Notes under the pieces: model-generated
What the model saw: the letters and a program-made list of their open reading frames with translations, nothing else
What the model was told of the DNA's origin: nothing
Databases searched by the model: none
NCBI GenBank assembly: GCA_014281115.1
Contig: JACONQ010000004.1
Location: 3,348,001 to 3,412,000 of the forward strand
Direction: 5' to 3'
Source of the DNA: Laburnicola sp. R22_1
Taxonomy: Eukaryota; Ascomycota; Dothideomycetes; Pleosporales; Didymosphaeriaceae
Length of the DNA: 64,000 nt
Shown: positions 1 to 11,015 of the stretch, one piece after another
Numbering within the stretch: the first letter of the stretch is position 1
Layout: each line of letters begins with the position of its first letter
Position numbers and translations under genes: made by a program

Positions 1-2736
1 AAGGGAACTGGAGCGCATGGCTAGGCGCAAGTACAAGATCTGTGTTTCTATGCAACGCTACGCCAAATTCTCCAAGGAGGAACGCGAAAACACCGAGTTC
101 TTGTTACGAGCATATCCCGATCTTCAAATTGCCTATCTGGATGAGGAGCCCCCTGCGACCGAAGGTGAAGAGCCTCGAATCTACTCTGCTCTCATCGATG
201 GGCATTCTGAACTGATGGAGAATGGCATGCGTCGACCTAAGTTCCGCATTCAACTTTCTGGCAACCCTATCCTCGGTGATGGAAAGTCCGACAACCAGAA
301 CCACTCGATTATTTTCTATCGCGGCGAGTATATCCAGTTGATCGATGCCAATCAGGACAACTATCTCGAGGAATGTCTCAAAATCCGCAGCGTCTTGGCT
401 GAATTTGAAGAAATGACCACCGACAATGTTTCCCCATACACTCCTGGCGTACCCAATCCTGACTTCAACCCAGTCGCCATTCTTGGAGCTCGTGAATACA
501 TCTTCTCTGAGAATATCGGTATTCTTGGTGACGTCGCCGCTGGTAAGGAACAGACATTCGGTACCATGTTTGCTCGTACCCTGGCTCAAATCGGTGGTAA
601 ATTGCATTACGGACATCCTGATTTCCTCAACGGCATCTTTATGACTACGCGTGGCGGTGTTTCTAAGGCGCAAAAAGGACTCCACCTGAACGAAGACATT
701 TACGCTGGTATGAACGCTCTCCTCCGCGGTGGCAGAATCAAACACTGCGAGTACTACCAGTGTGGTAAGGGTCGTGATCTGGGTTTCGGATCCATTCTCA
801 ACTTCACGACCAAGATCGGTACCGGTATGGGTGAGCAGATGTTGTCCCGTGAGTACTACTACCTTGGTACTCAACTGCCGCTGGACCGATTCCTGTCCTT
901 CTTTTACGCTCACCCGGGTTTCCACATCAACAATTTGTTCATCATGTTGTCGGTCCAATGCTTCATGTTCGTACTCCTACATCTCGGCGCGCTCAAGCAT
1001 GAATCGATTGTTTGCCGGTACAACAGAGACACGCCCATCACCGATCCCCAATGGCCGAACGGTTGCGCGAACTTGATCCCAATCTATGACTGGGTTGCTC
1101 GTTGTATCCTCTCCATCTTCATTGTCTTCTTCATCGCCTTCGTACCTCTCGTGGTTCAGGAGTTGACCGAGCGTGGTTTCTGGCGAGCTGCCACTCGTCT
1201 GGGAAAGCACTTCTCATCCTTATCTCCGATGTTCGAAGTCTTCGTCTGTCAAATCTACGCCAATGCTCTGACTACTGATCTGTCGTTCGGTGGGGCTCGA
1301 TATATTGGTACCGGACGTGGCTTCGCTACTGCGCGCATTCCCTTCGGTATCCTATACTCCAGGTTTGCCGGTCCGGCCATGTACCTTGGTGCTCGGTCTC
1401 TGATGATGCTGCTCTTTGGGACCCTGACCGTTTGGGGACCGTGGTTGATCTATTTCTGGGCATCCCTGTTGGCCATGTGCATTTGCCCCTTCGTCTTCAA
1501 CCCTCACCAATTTTCGTGGGACGATTTCTTCATCGATTATCGCGAGTACCTCCGCTGGCTCTCTCGCGGAAACACGCGATCCCACAGCGCTTCCTGGATT
1601 GGATACTGTCGTTTGTCTCGCACGCGAATTACGGGATACAAGCGCAAAGCTCTCGGCGACCCGTCTTCGAAACTGTCTGGTGACGTTCCACGCGCTTCAT
1701 TCACGAACATTTTCATGGGTGAGATCCTTGGGCCATTGGTTCTTGTCGCCATCACTCTCATTCCGTATCTGTTCATCAACGCCCAAACCGGTGTTAAATC
1801 GGAAAACAACGACGGTGTACAGATCAAGAAGACGAACTCGTTAATCCGTGTTTGTCTGGTCGCCTTTGGCCCTATCGCCGTCAATGCCGCTGTTCTCGCC
1901 GGAATGTTCGCCTTGGCTTGTTGTGCAGGTCCTCTCCTGAGCATGTGCTGCAGGAAATTCGGTGCAGTCCTGGCGGCCATTTCTCACGCCCTCTCTGTCA
2001 TTATGCTCTTCGCTTTCTTCGAAGTCATGATGTTCTTGGAGGGCTTCGACTTCGCCAAGGCCCTCCTAGGTATGATCACTGTCGTGGCCATCCAGCGATT
2101 TTTCTTCAAACTCATTGTCGCGCTGGCTCTGACCCGTGAGTTCAAGTCGGATACCGCCAATATCGCCTGGTGGACCGGCAAATGGTACACTATGGGCTGG
2201 CACACGATCTCCCAACCAGGTCGCGAGTTCCTTTGCAAGATCACCGAGCTGGGCATGTTCGCTGCGGATTTCATACTCGGTCACTTTGTTCTCTTCATCC
2301 TGCTCCCTCCACTTCTGATACCAATGGCCGACAAGGTCCACTCTGTGATGTTATTCTGGCTGCGCCCGAGGTATGTATTCACCAACCATTGTCTGACAAC
2401 GAAGCTTACATTTGTAGTCGCCAAATTCGGCCCCCCATCTACTCATTGAAACAGACCAAGCTTCGAAGGCGAAGAGTGATCCGTTACGCCATCCTCTACT
2501 TCGTTTTGCTGGTTGTCTTCATCGCTCTGCTTGTCGGACCAGTGGTTGCCGGAAAATTCCTGAAGCTCAATTTCAATATCCCTATGGATCTTGTCCAACC
2601 TACTGGCCTGGATAACAATGATACTAGTTCAGCTATCACTGGTTCGTGTGTCAACGGTCCATGTCCCGGTCCTGGTGGCGACGCCGCCGATGCAACGGCT
2701 GACTCAGCCAAATTCCGTCGGTACATGGCCTTTTGA
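1..2736 (+). CDS. FKS1: 1,3-beta-D-glucan synthase catalytic subunit, C-terminal part (5' end outside window)
   Basis: Family GT48 integral plasma-membrane enzyme that polymerises UDP-glucose into wall 1,3-beta-glucan, regulated by Rho1. The window opens inside the gene; reading starts at base 2 with exons 2-2370 and 2418-2736 (895 residues visible, roughly half of the usual ~1,900). The intron 2371-2417 has GTATGT/TTGTAG ends and splits a Ser codon; without splicing the frame stops at 2449. Seen near the start are the family-typical stretches [23 protein letters not shown] and [19 protein letters not shown] text, then about ten hydrophobic segments in the second half, and a short Gly/Pro/Asp tail ending RRYMAF. 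No frame damage is seen. Next gene LCB1 lies on the same strand 574 bases on. Confidence 0.95.
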
Positions 2737-3310
2737 AAAGATGCCTAGTTGTATTGGTTTTGTTTTGGGCACTTGCATTGTACAACATGGCGCAAGCATG
2801 ATGGCATGGAGACGGGTGTCTCATAATGACTGTAATATTCGAGCCGTTGATTGGTACAAGCATCTCATTTGTCGGTTGGTGTTGGAATGGTTCAGATGCT
2901 GTGCGGGCTCCCTCTCGCTTTTACTTCCTCCGCCTATTGCGCGGCTGCACATACACTACGGTAACGGTTAGGATGGTGAATCTGGTCGGCGAATATGTTA
3001 GATAAGTGTTTGCATTGAATTAAATACACGGATCTTAGTGCAATGGCTTCTGGCACCCGCCGTTTTCTAGTTGTAAGCATTCAGCTTGTCTTTGCAGCGC
3101 ATGTAGTGATAAGATAGCCCTTGATGAACTCCACATGTGGGTTTGGGCACATGTGGGCTCTGCCCAGCTCCAGGGTTTCAGGGCTCGTTATTGGTCACGT
3201 GCAACCGGTCCGGGGCCCGGCCCGTTCCTTCTCCTCCGACGCAGCCCGCAGTCGCGACTCTGGTTGTATACCCACCCTTCTTGCTGTATTGCTTGCCGCC
3301 GTCACTCACT
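2737..3310. other. Intergenic region, FKS1 3' side and LCB1 promoter
   Basis: No gene seen. A CACGTG box lies at 3196-3201, about 110 bases before the LCB1 start, followed by a GC-rich CCGGTCCGG stretch; it may be a bHLH/Cbf1-type site, which is inference. Confidence 0.4.
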
Positions 3311-5050
3311 ATGGACTTCCAAGAAGTGCAAAATACGCTGGCGCGCCTCTTCAACGACGCCAATGTCCAATTCCATAAAATGCCCGGTTCAGCAATTATC
3401 CTGCGGTACATCAAGTCGAGCTACCAGGACGACCCGGTGCGGAGCGCCATTGAGCTTTTCCTGTTTCTTTTTGCGGTGCGATATATGCTCAGTCCCAGCT
3501 ATAGCACCCAGAAGAAGGTTAAGCTTACGGAGGAGGTGCGTTTGTGCAGCATCAAGGGAAGCAAAGCATAGGGGTGCTGACGGCCAAGTAGGAAATCGAC
3601 GAGTTGGTGGACGAATGGACACCTGAGCCACTAGTAGCGGGCCTGACGCAAGCCGATGAGTTGGAGAACGAGAAGCGCCCTGTGCTTGTTGGGTGGGTGT
3701 CTGAGGAAGCGTTGGAGGAACGGTGATGCTGATGCGTGCGCAGTCCCACAGGACCTAAATCGAAACTCTCCAACGGTCGCACCGTCACGAACCTCGCATC
3801 CTATAACTTCTACAACTTCGTCGGCAACGAGACGCTCAAAGAGAAAGCCATCCAGACGCTGCGCACATACGGAGTGGGGCCATGCGGTCCGCCGGGCTTC
3901 TACGGCACACAGGATGTACACATGAAGACGGAGGCAGATGTTGCGGCACATCTAGGCGTTCCGGCATGCATCATTTACGCGCAATCCTTCTCGACCATCT
4001 CCAGCGTTATTCCTTCGTTTTCGAAGCGAGGCGACATCATTGTTGCCGACAAGGCGGTTAATTTCTCGGTGCGCAAGGGCATACAGATCAGCAGGAGTAC
4101 GGTGCGATGGTATGAGCACAACGACATGGAGGATTTGGAGAGGGTGTTGCAGAAGGTCACCAAGGAGCAGGCGAAGAAGCCGCTCACCAGGAGATTCATC
4201 ATCACGGAAGGCATGTTCGAGAACATTGGAGACGTGTCGGATCTGCCCAAGCTCGTCAGTCTTGCGCCGTCCAATTATCCATGACCGAGTGCTAATAGTA
4301 GCGACAGGTTGAGCTTAAACATCGCTACAAGTTCCGACTAATTTTGGATGAGAGCTGGTCTTACGGTGTTCTCGGAAGAACCGGTCGCGGCCTCACAGAA
4401 GCACAGAACGTGGACGCCAGAGAAATTGACATGATAATTGGTAGTCTTTCCGGTCCTCTGTGTGCAGCCGGAGGTTTCTGTGCCGGTACAGAAGAGGTAG
4501 TCGAGCACCAACGGATCTCGTCGGCTTCTTACACCTATTCTGCTGCCCTTCCTGCGTTGCTCTCAACGACCGCCAGCGAGACGATAACTATGCTACAGGA
4601 ACAGCCCGAGATATTGACTGCGCTGCGGGAAAACATCAAGGCCATGCGAGCACAACTAGACCCCCGGAGCGACTGGGTCAACTGCACAAGTGCTATGGAT
4701 AACCCAATCCTAATATTAGTATTCAAGCCGGAAGTTGTGGCTTCTAAGAATTGGAGCACCAAGGATCAAATGCAATTGCTGCAAGACGCCGTTGACGATG
4801 TAGGTCCCGTCGCAGTCAAAGCAATGCTGAACAATAGACTGACAAGATGTAGTGTCTTGCCAACGGCGTCCTCGTGACCAGACTCAAACCCTACCCTCTC
4901 GGACTAGGGGTCAATCCACGGGATGAGGGATGGCAACCTACGCCTGCGATAAAGGTCTGCGTAACGTCTGGCCTCACAAAGAAGGAAACAGAGAAGGCGG
5001 GCATCACGATCCGGCATGCGATTACAAAGATGGTCAAGAGCCGAAAGTAG
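3311..5050 (+). CDS. LCB1: Serine palmitoyltransferase subunit 1
   Basis: Condenses serine with palmitoyl-CoA at the ER, the first step of sphingolipid synthesis, as partner of Lcb2. I join exons 3311-3535, 3592-3692, 3744-4254, 4308-4799 and 4853-5050, giving 508 residues, the normal size. All introns are 51-56 bases with GT-AG ends and the phases close. An N-terminal membrane segment (FLFLFAVRYML) is followed by the aminotransferase class I/II fold: LASYNFYNF, GPCGPPGFYGT, DESWSYGVLGRTGRG. As expected for Lcb1, the PLP lysine of the catalytic partner is absent after the SGPLCAAGGFCAG block. The exact start is the first ATG, MDFQEVQ. The C terminus ends MVKSRK. Confidence 0.95.
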
Positions 5051-5771
5051 GATTGTACCAGAGCTGGCGGTGAGGGAAATGTAAAGATATTGCACCAGCG
5101 GCGTTCAACGTGTACATGGCCATTTGTGTAGAGAAGCCTCGCCGCTTGTATGCGGTGTAGAGATACCCCTTACTATTAATGTGTAATTCCCAGCTGAAAG
5201 CCACGTGGTTGATTAAGTCCCAAGGGCGTCTGTATCAAGCCAGTTGTGTCGGCGAAGAAGTGTTGTGAAAGTGTAATCGTATCGTCATTTTAATTCCAGG
5301 GGTGCCATTTGGCGATCCCAGCCACTTCCCCAGGGCCCCAGCCATTCACTCTTCGCCCGGCGCAAAAGACGCCAGGAACCACACCACCTACATCTTCTGC
5401 GCGACCAAGTCTACATCCCTTACTCGACCGCGACTACGTGTCCTACCTTCCGCGCTTGCCCTACCGACGCTACCGACACACTGCATCCGCTTAGCGTCGC
5501 ATCGGACCTTCGCATCGAGAACCGCGCCGCCCAACCCTCGAAGCTGCGAGTGCCATACATACCAATTTTGCGAGGGATTGCTTTAGGAGACGAGACTAGT
5601 AGAGGCACTTGGAGAAGAGAAGCATTGCTGGAGGGTACAACGCACAGCAGGAGCTACCGGAGGCATATACCGCATAGCGCACAAGCAAGTGGAAGGCACA
5701 ACAGAGGTCCCCGAGTTCTGGCCCGCCAGCGCTACCTCTACAGCCTCTATATCGGAGGGAAGCTATACATA
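5051..5771. other. Intergenic region
   Basis: Separates LCB1 from the small membrane protein gene on the same strand. The second half is C-rich (pyrimidine tracts around 5310-5500), typical of a fungal promoter and 5' leader. No supported ORF. Confidence 0.4.
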
Positions 5772-6427
5772 ATGGCCCGTACCGTCGTAAGCTCCGCGGT
5801 TGTGGTCCGCGAGAAGTACTTTTGGCCCGATGCGCAACTCAACTTCTGGACTATCATCATGCTCGCCACGGCAGGCACCATTCTGGGCGTCTTCGCACAA
5901 TTCATGTACATACAGAACCGCATGGACCAAGAAATTCCCTGGTACGATACCTGATCCCATTCGCACTCGCTCGACCTCTGTTGCTGACCCGCCATGCTCA
6001 GGATTATCCCATACGGCATAACCGTCGGCGCTCTGACCATCATTTGGATCATCATCATGCTCGTTCTCATCGCCCAACGCCGACTACTTCCTGGCGTAGT
6101 CATGTTTCTAAGCTTCATTCTGCTCGTCTTGTTCATCGCCGGAATCATCGGTACAGCGTTGAACCTTTTCGCGGGCCCCAACATTAGCGACCTGTGTAGC
6201 ACGTATGTGAACAACATGCCGCAGTATGGGTCGAGCGTGAATACCCTAGCGTGGTTGCAGCAAAACAACATCTGTACGTTTCTTCGATGTTGGGGTGGTG
6301 GCCCTGGGCTAACAAGAGCGCAGGTCAATGCTGGAATGCTGCCTTTGCTTTCTGGATCGTGGGGGCAGTCTTTCTTATCTGGATGATGATTATAGCTTCG
6401 CAGGTCAACCAGAATCAGTACGGCTAG
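5772..6427 (+). CDS. Small four-helix membrane protein, MARVEL-like
   Basis: Exons 5772-5941, 6002-6273 and 6324-6427 join in phase to 181 residues. Introns are 60 and 50 bases with GTACGA/CTCAG and GTACGT/GCGCAG ends. Four hydrophobic helices are visible: about residues 25-47, 58-80, 86-110 and 153-175, with both ends predicted cytosolic. The loop between helices 3 and 4 carries Cys residues and an LAWLQQNNICQCWN stretch, which resembles the lumenal loop of fungal MARVEL-domain proteins of unknown function. No enzyme motif. Naming as MARVEL-like rests on topology and the overall feel of the sequence; other tetraspan families are possible. The gene converges with the Whi5-like gene. Confidence 0.75.
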
Positions 6428-8681
6428 ACACCAGATTGATTCTACTGCGACCTCACGATCTGGCGAAGAGCGAATATTTCTCAACTTCTGTTTTGTTATG
6501 CCGTCATGAAGTGAATGGCGATGCGAGGATACGAATGCAGCATCTTTGGAGTTTTTGGGGCGTTTCATGGTTCCTTTCGAGATACCGAATCATGGGTACG
6601 GGTGTTGGGTTTAACAAGGCAAGGCATACGGATAATGTATACATGTGAGACTCAATCAGAGCTGGAAGGTAGATGCTCAGGGCGGCTTCCTGGGCGTTAG
6701 GACAGCGTGATAGTGAGCACGTTGTCGAAGATACAGTTAACATAGGGATCTATCAAAATACATTTTCCAATCTCAGAAGTTGTTCACTCGTCAAAAGAAC
6801 ATATGACGATGGATATACTGTGTCCACAACACCAGCACTATAGCCCCAAGATCAAGCACTATACTAACAATTATCCGCAGCAACCGAGTCACCCTAACAA
6901 TCACTCAACTTCCGTTATCAAGCCACATAATGCCCCATATCCGAGGACCCACCCGAATGCGATTTCCCCCACCGCCATCATCCATGCATGCCTGCCACGG
7001 GAATGGCATGCCCAAAAAGCAAGTTTTCCATCTGGTCAGAGCGCAAAGTAAATGAGAGCCGACCGACGGCGCTGGTTTGCCTCCGGGAACCTTACTGTAG
7101 TCTCATTTACACATGCTACAAAGGTAGCACACGCGCCCATGTTTCTTATGCAAGGCGTTTGATCAAGTGACAAGAAGAAACACAATCCCATGGGCCATAT
7201 CCACGTCCATGTGGAAAATGGAAAAGAGACAAATGCCATCACCCATGAATCAATAAGGAATCGTCACCAAGCCAGCCCTTCCTCGGCAGCACCAGCACCA
7301 ACCAACCAGCCTCCTCCGCAAAATACCCACCTCTCCCGAGTCCCGATCCAGGATCCAGGATCCTGATCCGCATCCACATCCGCCCCCAACCCACGCCACA
7401 ATCTTGGAAAACCACCAAGCCTCGGATAACACACAATACAATACACTAAAATACAGCTTACCACACACCCAAAAAATACACTCTCAATCTTGTCTAAGCG
7501 CCCCAGCGCAAGGGACTCCCCCGCTCGCGAACCTGACACGAAACCTCGCGTGTGCGTGTGCGCGTCTCGCCGAAGAAACCATACAATAAGAGGGGCAGGC
7601 ACGGTGGGTTGATTCGCCATTGTTGTCCTGCAGGGGAGTGAGCCCACCTTATGACCCCTCTCGATATACCGGTAGTGAAGAGAACTATTTTTTTCTTGAT
7701 TTGGGATTTCACAATCGGTGTGGGATGGGATGAGACGGCCCGAGGCGGCACAGGTTGCGCTTTCGGGCTGGCTTCCCGGCCGGCTGTCAGGTACGAAGAA
7801 AGTACCTTTGGCGGACTCGTAGCAAGCTTGATACCAAAAGTGATGTGTATAGCTGCCAGAGGCCACAGCACAACTTTTAGACGCCGTGTGCCTTGCGGCG
7901 GAGATCTAGTTCGCATTTTGCTCATGCGGCGTGCGTGCAGAGTGCGTGTGCAAGGCCGCCAGGCAACATCCAGCGCATTGACGATCCAAGCCGTGGCGTC
8001 GCAACGATTCGCTCTCGGTCACCCCTCACCTGGGCACATATGCAGACACATGGCACCTACTGAACAGGTTTTCCAGGTATCGAGCTAATCATGTTCGATA
8101 AACATGCTTGCATTTGTTTATCCGACTGCAGCCCAGAAGGCTGCCATCTGCGGACCAATGACTATACTATCTGATGCACCCATGGCTCCGAAAGGCACTA
8201 TGCAAGACGAGCAAACAAAAGAGATACAATACATTGGATAGATGATACAAAAGACGAGGGGTATGCAAGGAAGAGAGTAGCGCAGAGCGCTTGCTGTGTC
8301 GCTAGCTCGGTTGTGCTTAAAGTATTGCTCGACATGTAGGAAAGGTTCAGGAGTGCCACCCATGGTATGTATGTCTGTCCGGCCGATACGGTGGTCGTCG
8401 GGAAATTTGCGTGTTGTCTCGATCTCGAGACGGTCTGATAGGTTGTGATGACTCGAAGCCATCGGTAGAGAGCCCATCTCCATAAAGAAAGTGGATGGGG
8501 CGTAACACCGTGCTTTTGGTAAGAACGATATCAAAGTAAGCTAAGTCCATAGCACGCTCAGATCCAACAACAATTTTTATGTGTGTACGTCGGCATGTAT
8601 CCAGTGTCATTTCGCAGTCGTTAATCGTTCCTTCAAAGTGGGAAGGTATCATCGTGGATTTGATCGGGGTAGAGCTGGGCT
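6428..8681. other. Long convergent intergenic region
   Basis: About 2.25 kb between two convergent 3' ends. Open frames here are short, start mostly with non-ATG codons and have low-complexity translations, so none is called. Short features are a GT/GC-alternating run near 7549-7565 and repeated GGATCC near 7345-7362. Could hold long 3' UTRs or a non-coding transcript; the sequence does not decide. Confidence 0.35.
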
Positions 8682-9910
8682 TCACGAGACGAGCTCCCCG
8701 CCCAATTCCAGGCCCTCAACCTTAGGCATTCTCGGGCGGTCTAGGTTCACGTGTGAGTTATCGCTTGTAGGCGGTAAAAGGGTGTCGAAGTTCAATCGGC
8801 GCCGAGCCTCCCGGGCAGCAATGGGTGTTTTACCAGCGATCGGTGTGCGGTTCCACGGTTGGTTTGCTTGTGCAGGGCTCGGGGACATGTTAAGGAAATC
8901 GGCGAAATTGAGATTGGCTGACGGAGTCTGTAAACCAAAGCTCGCAAAAGCAGCCCCTCCACCTGGTGTCGACATCATCGAAGAAGGCAAGGGGGTCGAT
9001 TTTGAAGGCGGAGTGGAAGGAGCGAGCATGCGAGGTTTCGAATCGCCTGGGCGAGCTGGTGGGGGCGAAGTGGCTAGGTACATGAGCAGACCCGCATCCT
9101 CTTGGCCCTTTTGTCCCTCTCGAAGTGCGCCAGCAGCTGTGAAGCCACTCTGACGTAGACGGGCCGAGCGAGCAACAGCAGGTGGCGGTGTGCGAGGAGC
9201 TCTTGGGGGGGAGGACCGGATATGTGATTTATTGATCTGGAACGAGGACACGGGGAGGTCTTCGTCGTCATCTTCGGAAAGTAGAGGCGAACGAGGATCG
9301 GGGATGGTCGATGTCTCGGAGACGAAGGAGAGGCTAGGGGCATGTGCACGGCCAAAGCGAGCATGCCTGCGGTGGTATACGGGCGACGACTCGGGCAATT
9401 GGAAGCTGTTTTTCCACGAGGTGGCCGCGGTGGTTGACGTCCTGACTTTAGTACGGTTGTGGTTGCTGGTGCCAGGGTATTTGGTGAAGGATGGGGTATA
9501 GCGCGGCCTCTTACTCTGACTATGGTTGCTGGAACGACTGCCAGATCGTTGGATCTCCTCTGAGAACATGGGTGCGGCGAGCGGGGACGAGTCGAGGATG
9601 CCGTCCTGGTAGAAGCGTTCCGACACAGACGAAGCGTTTGACATTATCTCGTTGCTGGAGCCTGGGCGCTTCCGTTTGAGCTCGACGTCGACCCGCGGCT
9701 CCAGGTGGTCGAGCGAGAGGCCCTGCCAGCCGTGCTTGATCTTCACGTTGGCCAAAGCGAGGCGGTTCTGCAGCGTGCGGGTCACCTAGGGACAATTAGC
9801 ATCCAATGCCCAAGGGGGCCCGCGGCAAGAGCTACCTTTGAGACCTGGGCTCTCCGCAGCACCCTGCTCGCAACCTCGGCGGGCTGGTCACTACGCTCGG
9901 TGGAGGCCAT
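8682..9910 (-). CDS. Whi5/Nrm1-family G1/S transcription repressor
   Basis: Exons 9836-9910 and 8682-9785 (reverse strand), 392 residues, with a 50-base intron (GTAGCT/CCCTAG). Near the N terminus, residues ~28-46 (TLQNRLALANVKIKHGWQ) match the core of the Whi5 domain, whose members bind the SBF/MBF or E2F-like G1/S factors and hold start genes off until CDK phosphorylation. A second conserved patch near the C terminus, PSANLNFADFLNMSP then REARRRLNF, is of the type seen in this family. The middle is disordered and rich in Ser-Pro/Thr-Pro sites (SPLL, TPPP, STPPS), plausible CDK targets. The ATG sits in an excellent context (CACCATGGC) and is the first in frame. It shares a 1.1 kb divergent promoter with the metallopeptidase-like gene. 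Confidence 0.8.
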
Positions 9911-11015
9911 GGTGGGGAGTCGCAGCGAGGGAGCTGGCGGTGCGGAGGAAAGGTTGATGTTCGCTGGCAAGCCTTCTCCGGTTGGCTGAGGTCGCACCAG
10001 CTGAGGCGGCAGAGGAATGTGGACTGTGCTCGAAGGGATGAGGATTAGCTCGTCACTCCAGGGCTGGCACGCCGGAGCACAGGCCGCTCTCGCGGGCAAT
10101 CAAGAGCGAAGGCGGCCTTGCTCGTCGGCGCCGGACTAGAAGGGTTAACCGTCAATAGCAGCTGCAGGTGTGATAAATAAATATTGCAGCGCCATCACGC
10201 CAAACAACGCTGGCTGGGAGGCGAGATAGATTGGGATTTGGCGAGGAACAGGGATCGACGGATGGAGCTAGGTGCAGGTATCGAATGCTGACTATCGATT
10301 GATACGCGGACCGAGCAAGACACGACCATATGCAGTATTACTATCTGATATAGAGAGAGAGCATTGATGGCTAGCAGTCCATGGCCAACAGCGCATCCGT
10401 ATCTGCCATGCGAGAGAGGCGCCATGATCGGACTAGGACCTCGGGACCAGAAGTGGCACTCGTCACGACGTCATCGCTTCAAACGGAATGGAGGTCGCGA
10501 CAAGTTCGAATGCCTTCCAGTTGTGCGACCGACCTGACCCTCACCCTCCACGTCGCTCGTTGCTTGCCCATACCTATGTGCACCTGCTAACTCGTGAAGC
10601 GCGCAGTTCCTACCTACTGAATCGACAACCTGCAACCCGCCTGCTTTCCCAGCTCGACCCGGGCCTGCAGCTTTGAGCCGCGCTAAAGGCCGACACTGAT
10701 AGATCTACCTCCGCCCTTGTCTTGCGCCCGCGCCCTCAAAGACACCTCGGAACGTCCTCGAAGCTTGTATTCGCTTCCTACCCTCATTTTCCATCGGTCG
10801 CTTCTGGCCTTGCTCCTCCCTTCCCAGCGCGTCCATCCGCCGCCAAACCGCCGTCGTTGCACACCTTGTGCCTACCCAGCGCCTTCAATCCCACGGCCGT
10901 TCGCGCGTCCCCGGCCAGCTCGAGCCATTCGTAACCCCGTCGACCGTTTCCATGATTCTTTGGATATCCTAGGGTTCTAGTATCCTAGTATCCTACATTG
11001 GCAGCGCACTCGGTG
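9911..11015. other. Divergent promoter region
   Basis: Lies between the Whi5-like gene (-) and the metallopeptidase-like gene (+). The right half (10,700-10,960) is strongly pyrimidine-rich, as in many fungal 5' leaders; TAGTATCC is repeated next to the start at 10,978-10,993. Frames here have no ATG or no recognisable product. Confidence 0.35.

Noticed and set aside
104..958. 284-codon open frame on the reverse strand
   Set aside because: Antisense shadow of FKS1 exon 1, which has strong family motifs on the + strand.
7264..7925. Two overlapping reverse-strand frames of 200 and 143 codons
   Set aside because: Low-complexity translation, conflicting frames, no domain, no splice logic.
9911..10099. 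N-terminal extension of the Whi5-like protein
   Set aside because: The frame is open upstream but has no ATG, and the ATG at 9910 has an excellent context.
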